A stretch of DNA of 64,000 bases from contig JAKZAP010000021.1 in assembly GCA_023053575.1 (NCBI GenBank), positions 11,346,212-11,410,211 on the forward strand, given 5' to 3'. Below the pieces are notes generated by a model. That model was not told where the DNA came from. It was given only the letters and a program-made list of their open reading frames with translations, and did no database searches. This DNA is from Branchinecta lynchi (lineage: Eukaryota > Arthropoda > Branchiopoda > Anostraca > Branchinectidae). Below, piece after piece: positions 1 through 11,278 of this stretch (position 1 is the stretch's first letter; every line of letters starts with the position of its first letter). Position numbers and translations under genes: made by a program.

Positions 1-219
1 TTAATTTCAACCCCCTCCCCCAACCCTAAATGTAGGGCTACAGAGCCCATCTAAGAACTTGACCTTACCCTTCACCCAAAGAGTCTTCACACCAAACTTC
101 ATCAAATATCTCGTTCCCTTTGAGAGTTATCGTGCTAACAGACGGACAGGCGGACGGACGGACAGACGGACAACTTTTACGATGTCATAGTTATCCCTCC
201 ACTTATGTTTTGGTATAGC
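1..219 (+). repeat. Family D repeat, terminal half (cut by window edge)
   Basis: This matches the end segment of the family D copies at 34.0-34.9 kb and 4.5-5.4 kb: a C-rich tract, a stretch reading AGAGTTATCGTGCTAACAG, a GACGGACAGACGG minisatellite stretch, then ATGTCATA and ATCCCTCCACTTA. The end that should read TTTTGGGATCCC has decayed to TTTTGGTATAGCC. No coding potential is seen. Identification rests on internal comparison within this window only. Confidence 0.75.
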
Positions 220-1104
220 CAAAAATGTCTCCCTTCCTGTCAGAAATCTGTGTTTAAGTCGTATTTTCGCTATGGAAAAGGGGCAAATTGACTCCTTTCT
301 AGAAATAGTTTGGCGTTTTATGGTTTGGGGATGTGGTTACTAATTGTCAAGATCATAGCAAAATAACACTAGGGGGTAGCGTCAAGTCAAGACTCTACAT
401 AATTGACACACACTCGAATGGCAGTGATATTAGCACCATTAGTGATAGAGAACGTCTCTACCAAGACTCACTCAGTCATTCACCAGCGCTGGCTCCGAGA
501 ACTTAATGTTCTGAATACAGCAAAAAAAGATACAGCCTCCATTGTTTCCTTGGTATGTGCAGACCGCACCTTTACTTTACTAGAAATTTCTAAACCCGCA
601 AGTTTGTCTCGCTCTACAAGCCCACCTTTAGAGCGGGATGAGCGATTTTATTTAATTATTGGTTCAGTTTTTGTAGGATGTTCCTTGATTGTTTTATGGT
701 AAAATGGTCCGCATAAAGAGAATTTAAATATTATTTAAATATATTTTATATATTTTGTTTTTAAAATTATGATAAATGGTAATAGGAAAAAAAAATAATG
801 TGTATTTTATGTGATTGTTATAAAAAAAATTTTTTTTTTTTTAGGTGGAATTTTGTAATAGAAATAGTTTGATTGATGAAAATAATAATAGTGGAAAGAT
901 AATTGCGTTAAAATTATATAATATGATTGAAATGTATAGATAGTGGAAAGAGTAAATATTGTTATTGAATATAGTTTTGTTAATTTAATTTTATAAATAA
1001 AGATAGGATGGAAGTGTAAAGATTAGAAAGAAGTGAAGGAAAAAAAATAACTAAGAAATTAAAAAATAAACGTAGAGATAGAGGAAAGTGTAGGTGTGTT
1101 AAAG

Positions 1105-1108
<4 letters not shown>
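220..1108. other. AT-rich stretch without recognised gene
   Basis: There is only one short open frame (403-702, TTG start) and nothing resembles a known domain. From about 720 the DNA is very A/T-rich with homopolymer runs. Short motifs near 233-380 recur near 2157-2330 in scrambled order, so some of it is probably old repeat. Confidence 0.4.

Positions 1109-1136
<28 letters not shown>
1109..1136 (+). repeat. Poly(A) tract of 28 bases
   Basis: This is an uninterrupted A28 run. It is not preceded by a recognisable retroposed gene on the + strand, so I do not call it a processed pseudogene tail. Confidence 0.95.
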
Positions 1137-1138
<2 letters not shown>

Positions 1139-1196
1139 CGCAAGCGTAGTTGGCGTGGCTTTACGAGTATGGCACATTTGCAAAGCATAGGTGTTG

Positions 1197-2138
1197 GGGA
1201 TCGACTAAAAGCAGGAAAGGAAAGGCAAGAGAAAAGCAGGAAAGAATACCAAAACCAGGAAGGGCAAACTAAAACGAGGAAAGAATGACCAAGAATCGAG
1301 GATTCGAAAAACTGGCAAGCCTCTGTTTAGTATCCCGTTAGGGGTCGGCAACTTCCATTTGTTAAAGTTCACCTTTTCCTCCTTTTAGTATTCGAAAAAA
1401 CTGGCAAGCCTTTCCTCTGTTTAGTATCCCGTGAGGGACTAAAAGGAGGAAAAGGTGAACTTTTACAAGTGTAAGTTGCCCACACCTCACGAGATACTAA
1501 ACACAGGAAAAGCACGGCACAGCTTGCCAGTTTTTTCTTATACTAAAAGGCGAACTTTTACAAATGTTAGTTGCTGACCCCTCACGGGATACTAAACAGA
1601 GGTAAGGCTTGCCAGTTTTTTATAATTCCTAATTTCTTTCCTCGTTTTGGTACTTTCCGTGACAAGCTACTAAAACCAGGAAAGAAATGGTGGACTTGAA
1701 TATCTTAGTTGCCGACCCCTCGCTGGACTCATGATCGCCTACCCACAAGGTACTAAAAGGACGAAAAGGTGAACTTTTACAAATGTAAGTTGCCGACCCC
1801 TCACGTGAAACTAAACTGAGGAAAAGCACGGCACAGCGTGCCAGTTTTTTCTTATACTAAAAGGCGAACTTTTACAAATGTTAGTTGCTGACCCCTCACG
1901 GGATACGAAACAGAGGAAAGGCTTGCCAGTTTTTTCGAATACTAAAAGGAGGAAAAGGTGAACTTTAACAAATGGAAGTTTTCGACCCCTCACGGGATAC
2001 TAAACAGAGGAAAGGCTTGCCAGTTTTTCGGATCCTCGATTCCTGGTAATTCTTTCCTCGTTTTAGTTTGCCCTTCTTGGTTTTAGTATTCTTTCCTGCT
2101 TTTCTCTTGCCTTTCCTTTCCTGCTTTTAGTCGATCCC
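1197..2138. mobile_element. Foldback / Mutator-like non-autonomous element with 9-bp target duplication
   Basis: The element starts GGGATCGACTAAAAGCAGG and ends with the reverse complement of that sequence. The first ~125 bases of each arm match with only about five differences, and the similarity continues inward to beyond 230 bases per arm. It is flanked by a perfect direct repeat TAGGTGTTG at 1188-1196 and 2139-2147. The centre holds tandem units of about 150 bp carrying the phrases CTTGCCAGTTTTTTCG and GGGATACTAAACAGAGG. No transposase is present. Long inverted arms, a 9-bp duplication and internal tandem units are typical of Mutator-like MITEs or foldback elements; the superfamily is inferred. 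Confidence 0.85.
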
Positions 2139-2347
2139 TAGGTGTTGGCGCTATTCTCTAGTGTTATTTTGCAAATAAGCAGTTTTTCGCCATTGAAAAC
2201 AGTCAAATTGACTACTTTGAAGAAACAATTGGGGATATAGCTACCATCCTTCGAGACCTTGGTGACAACATCATTTATAAGCGTTTCTTCCTTGCTGTCA
2301 GAAATTTGCCTTAAGACGCCGCCCAAACGTGGTCCTACTGAATAGGC
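2138..2347 (-). pseudogene. Unidentified coding-like open frame interrupted by the foldback element
   Basis: A minus-strand frame of about 69 codons contains TKVSKDGSYIPNC and FKVVNLTVFNGEKLLIC. Its stop codon is created by the last base of the foldback element together with the target duplication. If the element and one copy of TAGGTGTTG are removed, the same frame continues for about 25 more codons into 1187-1113. I do not recognise the family. The frame could be an old transposon gene, a host exon or chance. Confidence 0.3.
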
Positions 2348-2843
2348 TTACCTGATCCGCCTAAGCCTGTTACAGGGACTAAAGGAGGCCTAAATACGGC
2401 CTAATCTCGATAATGCACAAACCCTGAGTTCTTCGGTAGGAAGCAGAGCGTGTGAACGGATCGGCAAATTGTTTGTACACATTTGTTAAATGTTATCATA
2501 AGATTTGATCGGGGTTGATGGGTATGAAACTAGTGAGGTGGAAGGGAATCTTGGGGTGCTTGGATGACAAGTGGTATACAGCTTGGCTTCAAAAAGGGTT
2601 GGTTTTGTGATAAGGTAGCTGCGTGCCTGTCAAGCTCCCAGCTCGCCAGGCTTAGCTGATAAAAATGCTAATTGTTAGCACCAGTATCAGTCTGGTAAAA
2701 GTGTTTTGTATCCCCCTCTACAAATGGTAGAAAATGTACCACTGAAAAATAACAGGGAACAAATGAACAAACAGTCTATAATTAAATACTCCTCGAGTCC
2801 AAACTGACTGGGAAATATATTAAAACAACGGCTTAAAACCGAA

Positions 2844-2903
2844 AGACAGCTACAATGTTTGACAGGGATATTTCGGCCCCTCTTGGCAAAGGTCCTCCTC
2901 AGT
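2844..2903 (-). repeat. Family B hammerhead-like repeat copy
   Basis: On the minus strand the sequence reads CTGAGGA, a GGACC/GGGCC stem with an intervening loop, then GAAATATC. This fits the hammerhead core pattern CUGANGA...GAAA with N = G. It is truncated compared with the copies at 21.3 and 43.7 kb. Confidence 0.6.
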
Positions 2904-3073
2904 CGATTGCTGGACTGGGGAAAAGGATCCTGAACCAAAAATTGTGACTTGTTTATTGACTTTATACAGTCAGTCACCGACATATTGGAAAGTTTTCACC
3001 AATTGGTCAACGAACATGTTAGCGATAGCGATCGCAATTTCTGTCCGTCCGTCGGTCGGTAGGTCGATCCGGG

Positions 3074-3245
3074 CCAGGGTTGGTCACCAAAAGTAACTTC
3101 GTACACCCAAAAGAATCTCAAAGCAACCCAATGTAACCCAAAGTAACCCAATGTAACCCAATACAATGTAACCAAAAGTAACCCTGAGTAACCCAAAGTA
3201 ACCTCAAGTAGCTCGTACACCCTGGTTCTTGGTGACCTACCCTGG
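3074..3245. repeat. AACCCAAAGT-type minisatellite inside an inverted repeat
   Basis: About a dozen degenerate 9-11-bp units of the form AACCCAAAGT or AACCCAATGT lie between CCAGGGTTGGTCACCAA (3074-3090) and its near-perfect inverted partner ending at 3245. GTACACCC also occurs on both inner edges. The unit resembles a telomere-like repeat only in its AACCC core. No gene is seen. Confidence 0.75.
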
Positions 3246-3650
3246 GGTCTGGGTTTTGCTAGTTTGGGCACTTCCACATAAGTTAGGACGATGAAACTTG
3301 GCTGGCATATCAGGGACCCCAAAAGATCAGGAGCCCCCCCCCCCCCGAGGGCTATGGCAACACAAATTGTACTGGGTCGAATGCTACCCGCGGTTCATTG
3401 CGGATTTAGGACGTCCGCATCCCAATCTTCCACTAGCCCGCATCTGTTTTGTCATTTCCATTTAGTTTGGTCGGGATCGGAAGGAAGTAAACTCTTTACT
3501 GTATTTCCGATTTTGTACCGTGGGACTTCCGCACGCATCGGAAGTAAATGTGAAGTGGTAGCCATTGCGTTATGCCTGGTTGCGTTTGACCAGACACGGC
3601 TGGTAGAACAGATTTTTGTTTGTTATTATGTTTTGTTTGATTATGTCTTC

Positions 3651-4440
3651 AACTTTGGACGTGGTACAGGAGTAGCAGGGCGGTATCTTCCAAGAGTATT
3701 CCAGCCACTTTTGGATCGTAAGCAGCATCACATATGGGGGGTGCCCCCCTCCTTCAATCAATTAGCTTTGTTTCAGCGTAAATGCCATAAATAACAAAAA
3801 GTAAAACAAAGAAAACACTAGAGAAAATAAGAGTTGTCGTTTAACGACCGCCCAATGGGTAAATAAAAGAATATAGGTTTAGAGGCAAGCACGAGTCGTG
3901 ACTTTGGACATGGTACAGGAGAAACAGGGCCATATCTTCCAAGAGTATTTCAGCAACTTTTGGAACGTAGCAGAGGTGTCACGTATGGGGATGACTTCCC
4001 TCGCCCCCTCAATCAATCAATTAGCTTTATTCAGCATAAATACTATAAATAACGAAAATTAAAATCAAAGAAAAACACTAGGGAACTTAACATTCAAGCT
4101 CGGCCCACCTACAATTTCCGTTCCATAGCTTAGCGATTATTGACTATTTTGTAACGATGTTCGGGGAGCATCGTTACAAAATAGTTAACAACTTTAGAAC
4201 TGGGAAAAGTTAACGATCGTTAAAGCTGCAGTTAGCTCCGCACCGAAGTAAAGTTAATGATTCTTAATAATTGTTAAGTTTGTGGAACGCAACCTAAGAA
4301 CTGTCGTTAACGACCGCCCAATGGGTAAATAAAAGAATATAGGCTTAGATGCAAGCACGGTGAGCTCATTCTCAAACCTTTCACACCTGTAAGTCGTGAC
4401 TTTGGACATGGTTCAGGAGAAGCAGACTGTATGAGTATTT
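3651..4440 (+). repeat. Diverged tandem duplication (~245-bp and longer units)
   Basis: The phrase ACTTTGGACATGGTACAGGAG recurs near 3652, 3901 and 4398. The phrase CGACCGCCCAATGGGTAAAT recurs at about 3845 and 4313. The segment between the last two units holds the hairpin described separately. There is no conserved reading frame. Confidence 0.7.
4143..4185. repeat. Perfect 17-bp hairpin
   Basis: ACTATTTTGTAACGATG is followed by nine loop bases (TTCGGGGAG) and its exact reverse complement. It could be the core of a small inverted-repeat element or a transcript hairpin; no family was recognised. Confidence 0.8.
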
Positions 4441-4457
4441 AGCAGATGGGTATTATC

Positions 4458-5379
4458 GGGATCCCAAAACGTAAGTGGAGGGATACCTATGACATCACAA
4501 AAGTTGTCCATCCGTCTGTGCGCACTATGACTCTCGAAGGGAATGAGATATTTTAAGGAAACTTGGTGTGAGGGTTTTTTGGGTCAAGAGTGAGGTCAAG
4601 TTCGTTGACGGGCTCTGTAGCCCTACATTTAGGGGAGGGGGGGGGGGTTAAATTAAGGGGCAAATGAAAAATTTGTAAACATATAATGTGATAGTCGATT
4701 ATGGGGTAAGAAGACATGCTGAACACGATGGTGAAAACCATTTTGTCATCGGACAAGTAGTTCGCCCGGAGTCCGGCCAAAACCGGAAAGTTTGTTAAAA
4801 GTAAAAGTTTTATATGAAGTTGATTAGGTGTTCGATTTAGAGGTAGGAAGACATGCTGCAGATGATGGTGGAAACCAATTTTTTGCCGGACAAGTAGTTA
4901 GCCGAGAATCCGGCTAAAAGCGGAAAGTCTGTTAAAAGTACAAGTTTTATTTGAAGTCGATTAGATGTTCGATGTAGGGGTAAGAAGACATGCTGAACAC
5001 TTATGTGAAAAGTATTTTCTACCGGACAACTTGTTCGCCCGGAATCAGGCCAAAACCGGAAAATTTGTTAAAAGCAAAAGTTTTATTTGAAGTTGATTAG
5101 ATGACAGATTTACGGGTAAGAAGACACGCTGAATCTGTATATGACAATCTTTTTTTTTTTACCGGGATATATAGTTTGTTCGGAATCCGGTTGAAACCGG
5201 ATTTTTTTATAAGTTAAAGTTCTATTTGAAGTTAAATTAGATTTTCTTCATACGGGTAAAGAGATACGCTGAATTCGCTTCTGAACTTTTTTTTTTTTTC
5301 TGGACAAGTATGTAGTTTTCGTAATTGTCTGGATCAAATATTAGATTTTTGGGATCCCACCGAAATCTTTGGTCTTGTT
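4458..5379 (-). mobile_element. Family D element, near complete, with ~140-bp internal tandem units
   Basis: In minus orientation the element ends at 4458 with TTTTGGGATCCC and begins near 5379 with AACAAGACCAAAGATTTCGGTGGGATCCC. Inside are four units whose TCCGG...CCGG hallmark recurs near 4767, 4909, 5044 and 5185 (spacing 135-142 bp), each with a polypyrimidine stretch and TTTTACTTTTAACAAA. No ORF is conserved. The plan of unique ends around a tandem core resembles non-autonomous Helitron-like elements of molluscs, but I see no Helitron hairpin end, so the class is open. Confidence 0.7.
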
Positions 5380-5427
5380 GGGTATGATCCGTCTGGTTTT
5401 TACTCTTTTTTTTCGTGCGCGTTCTAG

Positions 5428-5497
5428 CTCTGCTTTTAGCAGCGGAAAGTGTTAATGATGCATTTGTTTGTAAATAAAGATAACCTTGAACCTTGAG
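5428..5497 (+). repeat. LINE/SINE 3' end with ACCTTGA tail
   Basis: A CTGCTTTTAGCAGCGG hairpin is followed by AAATAAAG and then two copies of an AACCTTG tail unit. The same layout (hairpin, GCGGA, AATAAA, short tandem tail) occurs at 15.04, 25.43, 29.1 and 59.8 kb. The 5' part is absent. Confidence 0.55.
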
Positions 5498-5575
5498 CAG
5501 GCCCGTATCCAGGAATTTATATCGGGGAGGGGGAAGTTGAACCCGCTAAGCCCCCTCCCCCTGGATACGGTCCTG
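5498..5575 (+). mobile_element. Family A MITE, short 78-bp copy
   Basis: CAGGCCCGTATCCAGGAATT at the left end pairs with CCTGGATACGGTCCTG at the right. The flanks ACCTTGAG and ACCTTGAA match at seven of eight positions, but the site is itself an ACCTTGA tandem tail, so this target duplication is weak evidence. Confidence 0.8.
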
Positions 5576-5918
5576 ACCTTGAACCGCGGATCTCCCAAGA
5601 GGATTCCCGCAGCTTTTGGATCACAATGGGCATTTTACTCCGGAGACCCGTAATAAAACAAAATTCATTGAATTCTTAAGAAAAATTGGCCATCGACTCT
5701 AAAGGAAGAAGAAGAAGAAATGCATAATAACAGCGCTTCTGCACTTCGTCGTTTTTCGTGCGCATTGCGAAGTGTAATTTGGGTAAAAATATAAGGTCAA
5801 GGGGTGACGGTCAATGGATAAAAGAACCCGTTCCACATATAATGCACATAAACTCATCTAGAATGTGCCTACATCTGTAATACAAACTCTGGTTATTGGT
5901 CTATTTTAGCCGGGGTTG

Positions 5919-6000
5919 TTTCGTCATGGGGACGTTTCGCCACGGGGACGTTTCGCCACGGGGACGTTTTGTCATGGGACCGTTTTGCCACGGGGACTTT
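5919..6000 (+). repeat. 16-bp GGGGACGTTTCGCCAC minisatellite
   Basis: About five units lie head to tail, some reading GTCATGGGAC. The GCCAC-G-GAC theme recurs in the larger inverted element at 36.5-37.4 kb. Confidence 0.75.
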
Positions 6001-6553
6001 TTCTCGGTAAGCTGAAAGGTAATCGCTTCGTCAATGTTTAAACTCAGAGACCCACATTTCATACGATATAGTTTAACGCCCCTGGCGATCACATTTCACT
6101 GTTTTCACACTTGCCGTGTTTTGCCATTTTCGATCCGTATCATGCTCCTGGTGGTTGTTTGTGAGGAGCTCACTCGTCAGAAAATTTGTCCGCGTGTTTG
6201 GTAGATTTTGCGCACATTGTTCCAAGTCCAACAGAATTTGAACTAGACGTTCCTGGAACCGATTACTCGAATTTCATATTTTTAATTGTACCCTTTATGA
6301 CAACCAGTCAGTCAGTCTCATCCACTCATATATTATAAGAAACTATAGATTACTTGACACACCTTGTCTTCATGAAAATGGGCCTGGTTGTTGACTGACA
6401 AGTTCTTGAAATAAATAGATATGCCAAACATTTAGCCACATTTTCTTAACGTTTTATTTTTACCAGGTAAATGTTTTTATTTTTGTCTGATTGCCTCGAA
6501 CCACGTCGCCCGATGATTCGCGGTCTTACCGAGTTCCGTTTTGAAGTCGTGGT

Positions 6554-6764
6554 CGAGGGGTTCCCCACTCCCCGGCATCTGCTGTACACCCTTTCCCGGC
6601 TCCCATTCTGGTCATAACTAAGCGATTGATCTTTTAAACGCTTTTGAACATGCTTAATTTAATGTTCGAAAACTTGATAGCAGTTGACAACGATGACGCA
6701 CCAGCTGGACACCACGGCACTGGGCACTTGCTGTACACTAAAATCGAGAGTGGGCAACCCCTCG
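6554..6764. repeat. GAGGGGTT-ended inverted-repeat element
   Basis: It begins CGAGGGGTTCCCCACTC and ends with the imperfect reverse complement GAGTGGGCAACCCCTCG. GTACACC/GTACA motifs lie just inside both ends. Related sequence occurs at 8738-9249. No clear target duplication is visible. Confidence 0.55.
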
Positions 6765-8118
6765 GTCGCGACTTGATGCTAGATGTAACGACTCGGATCG
6801 TTATGTAAACATATACTTTATTAACAAAGCAAATAGTTTAAAAGATAATTTCACTGATCCTTCACACATGCTCGCCCAGGCCCTAACTCTCAAACCAGCT
6901 AGCTCTTTCTGGTTCTAATCCGTGAATCGGTCTGTCCAGTCCAGTTTCGTTGAACGTAGATGCAAAGATCATTCCCCCCTTAGCGTAGATCACGAATGGC
7001 GCAGTAGAAGTGGTAAAAGCATGTGCCGGGCGTCACACTACAATTCTTCCGATTAAATTCCTTTAGTAAATACCAACTCTCACACCCTATCTACAACATT
7101 ATCATTCAAAAACACAACCGAAAGGAAGAACATGTATGACTGGAATATTAACTATTTACCCGTTCCTCCCCCGCCCCCAAGAAAAAAAGACATCAGATAC
7201 GTCTTTTTAAAATGTATTAGATCCCGGGGTTTGTGGTTTGCGATTTGATAAAAATCAAGTTTGGATAAGAAATTCCACAACGTCCACTAAATTCTGTCAG
7301 CTTGAAGATACAAATCAGTGCCTCGATAAAACAGTTCATTGGCAAGAATTGCGATGTTATAAAGAGTGCACTCGTATTCGAGCATCTGATAATATCAGAT
7401 CGTTGTCCGTAAAAGAAATAAAACAAATTCGATTTCGAAAAATGGGCAATCCCACCCGTACTGTAGAACAACAGGTGTTCTAGCAAGGTCTCCGCCCCCA
7501 AATGTAAATTTATAGGAATATTTGAAAACGGAGAAAGATTGACACATCAAAACGTAATGACCCCCTTAACAACCACACCACCCACATGGAAACAAAGGGA
7601 CGACCTAATCACCTACCCTTGGCCCACACCCGACCTGTCATTTAGTATACCCAATGTGCAAACTGGTGTAGTCGAGGAAAATGTTAACATAAAAATCAGT
7701 GGATATTAGTAAGCCCACAAGAGTGATAATCATTTTGGGTTATTGAAATTGTAGAGATGATATTTTCGGGTTTAGGGGAGCCGGGTCTGAAATGCATGCC
7801 CTGCGGAGCGCGAAGCTTACACTAGAAATCATAATTTCCCGCCAGTACAATAGTTATAACCGCTCTATAAACTAGTCTACTGTAACATATTAGCATACAA
7901 TCAGCGGATCTTCCCGCTGAAGAGTGATAATAATTTGAAGTTAATGAGAAACGAATAATGAGGTTAATTGAACCACAAAACGGAGCGAAAATCCGGAATC
8001 CCTTAATGACACAGTCGACATTTCTTCCGTATCGTAATTCACCCTCCCCCCCCCCCCCACACACACTACAATTTACCCTGGGCTAGGAATTAAGGATACC
8101 CAGTGAACAGGTAAAAAA
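6765..8118. other. No gene recognised
   Basis: There are only short overlapping open frames on both strands (for example 7217-7501), without recognisable motifs. A C-run with CACACA lies at about 8045-8065. Confidence 0.5.
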
Positions 8119-8480
8119 GTAGGAGGAGCTGTTTAAGTATTTTTGTTGCGAGATTTTTGGTCGAATCCCTTTTTTCTGGCCGGTATCAGCCGACACTTGT
8201 AATAATCGCATTCATTCCGACTCTTTTAAAGCGAATGGTTCGTCACCAAGTTGCTTTACGGACTACTTCATCGGAGTTACCTTCCCCTCCTGTTCGAAGC
8301 AGTAGTTAAAGGTGTACACTGGTATGGGTAACAAGCAGTAGGAGCTGAATCAGTTTTGTTTGCGTTTTTTGTCGAATCACCATTTTTCTAGCGGTATCAG
8401 CCGACACTCATGTTGTAATAATCGAAGTCATTCCGACTCTTTTGACGCAAATCGTTTGCCGTCAGAATTAACGTCACGTC
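8119..8480 (+). repeat. Tandem duplication with 218-bp period
   Basis: AGTAGGAGGAGCTG at 8119 and AGTAGGAGCTG at 8337 begin two similar units. Each carries CGGTATCAGCCGACACT, TAATAATCG and CATTCCGACTCTTTT. They are diverged and hold no shared ORF. Confidence 0.75.
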
Positions 8481-8737
8481 AAAATGTGATTTGACTTATG
8501 CAAAAAGGTGGTGAGACAAACAAGGGCCGTCTGGAATTTCCGTACGTATTTTCCGCAATACCGCCCGGACGGTAACAAGCTACCGGAAATGACGGCCACA
8601 CAGATTCAAGCGTGCCGATGCTTACATCAAAATGCTGCTCTGATCGCCCACATCGATGATGTGAATGGTCTTTTAGGAAAATCGGACCTCACTGTTTGAA
8701 ACTTTTAACTCGAATTCAATATGATCTATGAGTTAAG

Positions 8738-9249
8738 CGAGGGGTTACCCAACCCCTGGCGCTTCGCTTACACCCTTTCTTTGCACCAGCGGCGCCGGAT
8801 AGGCGATTCATTAATATGCTAGTTTTAGTACTCTAACACGCGAGGGGTTACCCACTGTCCGTCAATTGCTGCACACCTTTCCCGGCACCGATCGAAACCA
8901 ACCGGTGCCGTTTACAAATTCGGCGACTCCCGCTTCTAATCGTGCTGATTTGAGTGTTCTAACACGTGTCGGTGCCGTAGGAGTGGACAGCCCCTAGCTA
9001 ATGTAAATGGGGCCGCACCGGACACTTGGTGTACACCAAAATCGAGAGTGGGTAACCCCCAAGGCCGTAACCAGGGGGGGGGGGTTAGGGGGTTGACCCC
9101 CCCCCCCGAAACATACACAAATGATTATTTGTATAGGCTTTCCGTCTGATCTATATGTTTTGTGTACTTTTTTGTCCGACCAGCAGGCAACCCCCCCCCC
9201 CCCTCCAAAAAAAAAAAAAAAATCCTGGATACGGGCCTGGTAACCCCTC
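8738..9249. repeat. GAGGGGTTACCC repeat cluster hosting a family A MITE
   Basis: CGAGGGGTTACCCA occurs at 8738 and 8844, and the inverted form AGAGTGGGTAACCCC at 9045-9059. After removal of the nested MITE at 9060-9239, the right end reads GGTAACCCCTC. It is related to the 6554-6764 element. Confidence 0.55.
9060..9239 (-). mobile_element. Family A MITE with perfect 8-bp target duplication
   Basis: The ends are CAAGGCCGTAACCAGG and CCTGGATACGGGCCTG. GTAACCCC is duplicated exactly at 9052-9059 and 9240-9247. The inside holds long G and C runs, a short A/T-rich centre with TTTTTTGTCCGAC, and an A16 run. An 8-bp duplication with C-A-G outer bases points to the hAT superfamily. No transposase. 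Confidence 0.9.
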
Positions 9250-9965
9250 ATAGTTAATGGGCTTTCAGAATGGGACCCAAGAGTCTTGCGTTTTAGTTTC
9301 ATTTATCTGTATTTAAAAAGTACATTAACTAATACAACTAACCTACCAGGTTTGCACAATAAGGTGTGCTTGTCTTGGGTAGGACACTGACAATAACATT
9401 AAAAAAAAAAAAAATAGAATACAAGAACAACTAAATATTTCGTAAATATTCATAAATATAAATATTTTCAAATATTTCAATATATAATCGTTTTATGTTA
9501 ACGTTCATACCCTCGTTCGTACCATACTTCTATTTTCTTTATGTTTATCTTATAAATAAAAAAAATTAATACTTATTTTCGCTTTATTTGTTTCATCGTT
9601 GAAGGGACAAGCTAAAGCCGCCACTTCCTAGAAAATCTTATTGGGCTGGGCCGATAAGGACAGGCGTGCAACCTTACGAACAGAAATCCGTGAAATGAGG
9701 GAAGAGCTACAAGGGTCCTTATAGTAGAAAGCTCTCAGAAGACGGGAAGATACGGACTACGCAAAGCTTGAGCTCGTGTAGAGCGTTGCACTATTGTCAG
9801 TTCATAAAATATAAGTTTCTCCGTTTTTTCTCCCTTTTCCGTCCCCCACGGATGGTCCTATCCGGACAACGGATATTTCGAAGTTAAGTTAATCTCATCC
9901 TTAATCCACATGCCAAAATTTGTTTTTTTTTAACGAAAAAGTATTCGCCGCTGACTCCATTGTTT
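9250..9965. other. AT-rich, no gene recognised
   Basis: Homopolymer A runs and TATAAATA-like motifs dominate to about 9590. The remainder has no feature I can name. Confidence 0.5.
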
Positions 9966-11278
9966 AACAAGACCAAAGGTTTCGATGGGGTCCCACATAT
10001 TGAATATTTATTGGACTACTTGATCCAGACAAGCGAATATTGTAGATTCCAAACCCCTTTTATTTTGCTCTAACCTATAACCAAGTTCAGATATGGATTC
10101 AGCACGCATGTTTACTTCAACATCTCATCTAGGGACATCTCTAATCGACTTTCAGACCAACTTGACCACTTGACCAAATTCCACCTTTTGGCCCTTGGCA
10201 TGCAGAGCAAATGAGCTGGTGACATTGAGAGGCGAACATTTCGTTTCAGATTTCCGGGTTTTGGCACATTAGGCAGCTTATCCGTCAAGGAAAAGTTCAA
10301 AATAAAATTGGATTCAGCTTCAGCATGTCTCCTTAGCGAATCTTTTCTTTCTGCAGAATCTTTTCTCTCTGATCGCCTGGAAAATGTGCAAAAGAGAACA
10401 GTGAGAATCATTTTGGGCGATCATAACACCCAATCATCAATAATCATCGATAACACCCAATGATCCTAACCCCCCTCTCACAAAACTGGACGTTCCTAAT
10501 TAAGTGACCACATAAATACTGTTTCGAAAATCTTGGAGCAAAGTTAGTGGGTTGTCACTGGATGAGCCGTCCATTCCCCCTTCCCCTCCCGTCGTCCGTG
10601 CATCGGTCCGAGAGGAACACTGGCTACCAGTTTTCTTCGTGTCCTGCTAATTCTTCAGCCTAATTTTACACAGTTTCATTCCATCATTTATTTCTGGTCA
10701 TATCTTATAAGTGTATTAATAAATTCGTTGTCGTTTTTGTGTATTTCGTACATATTTTTTTCCTCCTAGCTTTAAGCTATTTGGAAATAAACTTGATTGA
10801 TTGATTGAATCTCTGATCGATCTTTAGGATGTTCGAAAGCTGCAACAGCACGTCTCCACACCCTATATCGACTATATCATTGGGTTTTGAAACTTCATGT
10901 TAAATTTTCGGTTGGGGCTGGATTCCAGGGCAACCACTTGTCCGGCAAGAAAAATAATTTCAATCCGGTTTCAGCATGTCTCCTTACCTCTAAATCAAAT
11001 CTCTTGTCAACTCCAGGTTAAACTTTTACTTTTCTACAATTTTCTTTTTTCGCCGGATCCCAGGTGAACTACTTGTCCGGCGAGACGCGAGAGATTTTGT
11101 TTCGCCCCTTAATTTGGAATCCCTCCCCCACCCCTAAACGTAGGACTACATAGTCCATTTTTTAACTTGACCTGTACTTTGAACCAAAGAGTCCTCGTGC
11201 CAAGTTTGAACAAAATACCTCAACCACTTCGAGAGTTATCGTGCTAACATGCGGACAGACAGGGACAACTTTTACGAA
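9966..11278 (+). mobile_element. Family D element interrupted by a LINE-like insertion
   Basis: AACAAGACCAAAGG near 9966 and the terminal GAGAGTTATCGTGCTAACA segment near 11229 mark the two ends in + orientation. The middle 10.1-10.8 kb is foreign and finishes with a GAAATAAACTTGATTGATTG tail. GCATGTCTCCTTACC and TTGTCCGGC hallmarks resume at about 10.9-11.1 kb. No ORF is shared with other copies. Confidence 0.6.
10768..10808 (+). repeat. LINE 3' tail, (TTGA)n
   Basis: GCTATTTGGAAATAAAC is followed by GATTGATTGATTGA. The pattern fits the other AATAAA-plus-microsatellite ends in the window. The insertion's 5' limit is not clear. Confidence 0.5.

Noticed and set aside
403..702. 99-codon frame beginning at TTG
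   Set aside because: No methionine start, no motif and AT-rich surroundings.
1109..1136. Poly(A) tail of a processed pseudogene
   Set aside because: No coding-like sequence precedes it on the same strand.
3291..3794. 167-codon plus-strand frame
   Set aside because: It crosses a C-run and a diverged tandem duplication with no motif; judged chance.
5490..5583. 8-bp duplication ACCTTGA(G/A) as proof of insertion for the 78-bp MITE
   Set aside because: The flanks are units of an ACCTTGA tandem tail, so the match is expected without duplication.
9060..9302. Glycine/proline-rich open frames in family A copies (also at 12256-12525, 18040-18310, 27069-27323, 35427-35739, 60710-60961)
   Set aside because: They are translations of G and C runs in the MITE and repeat with the element, not with any protein family.
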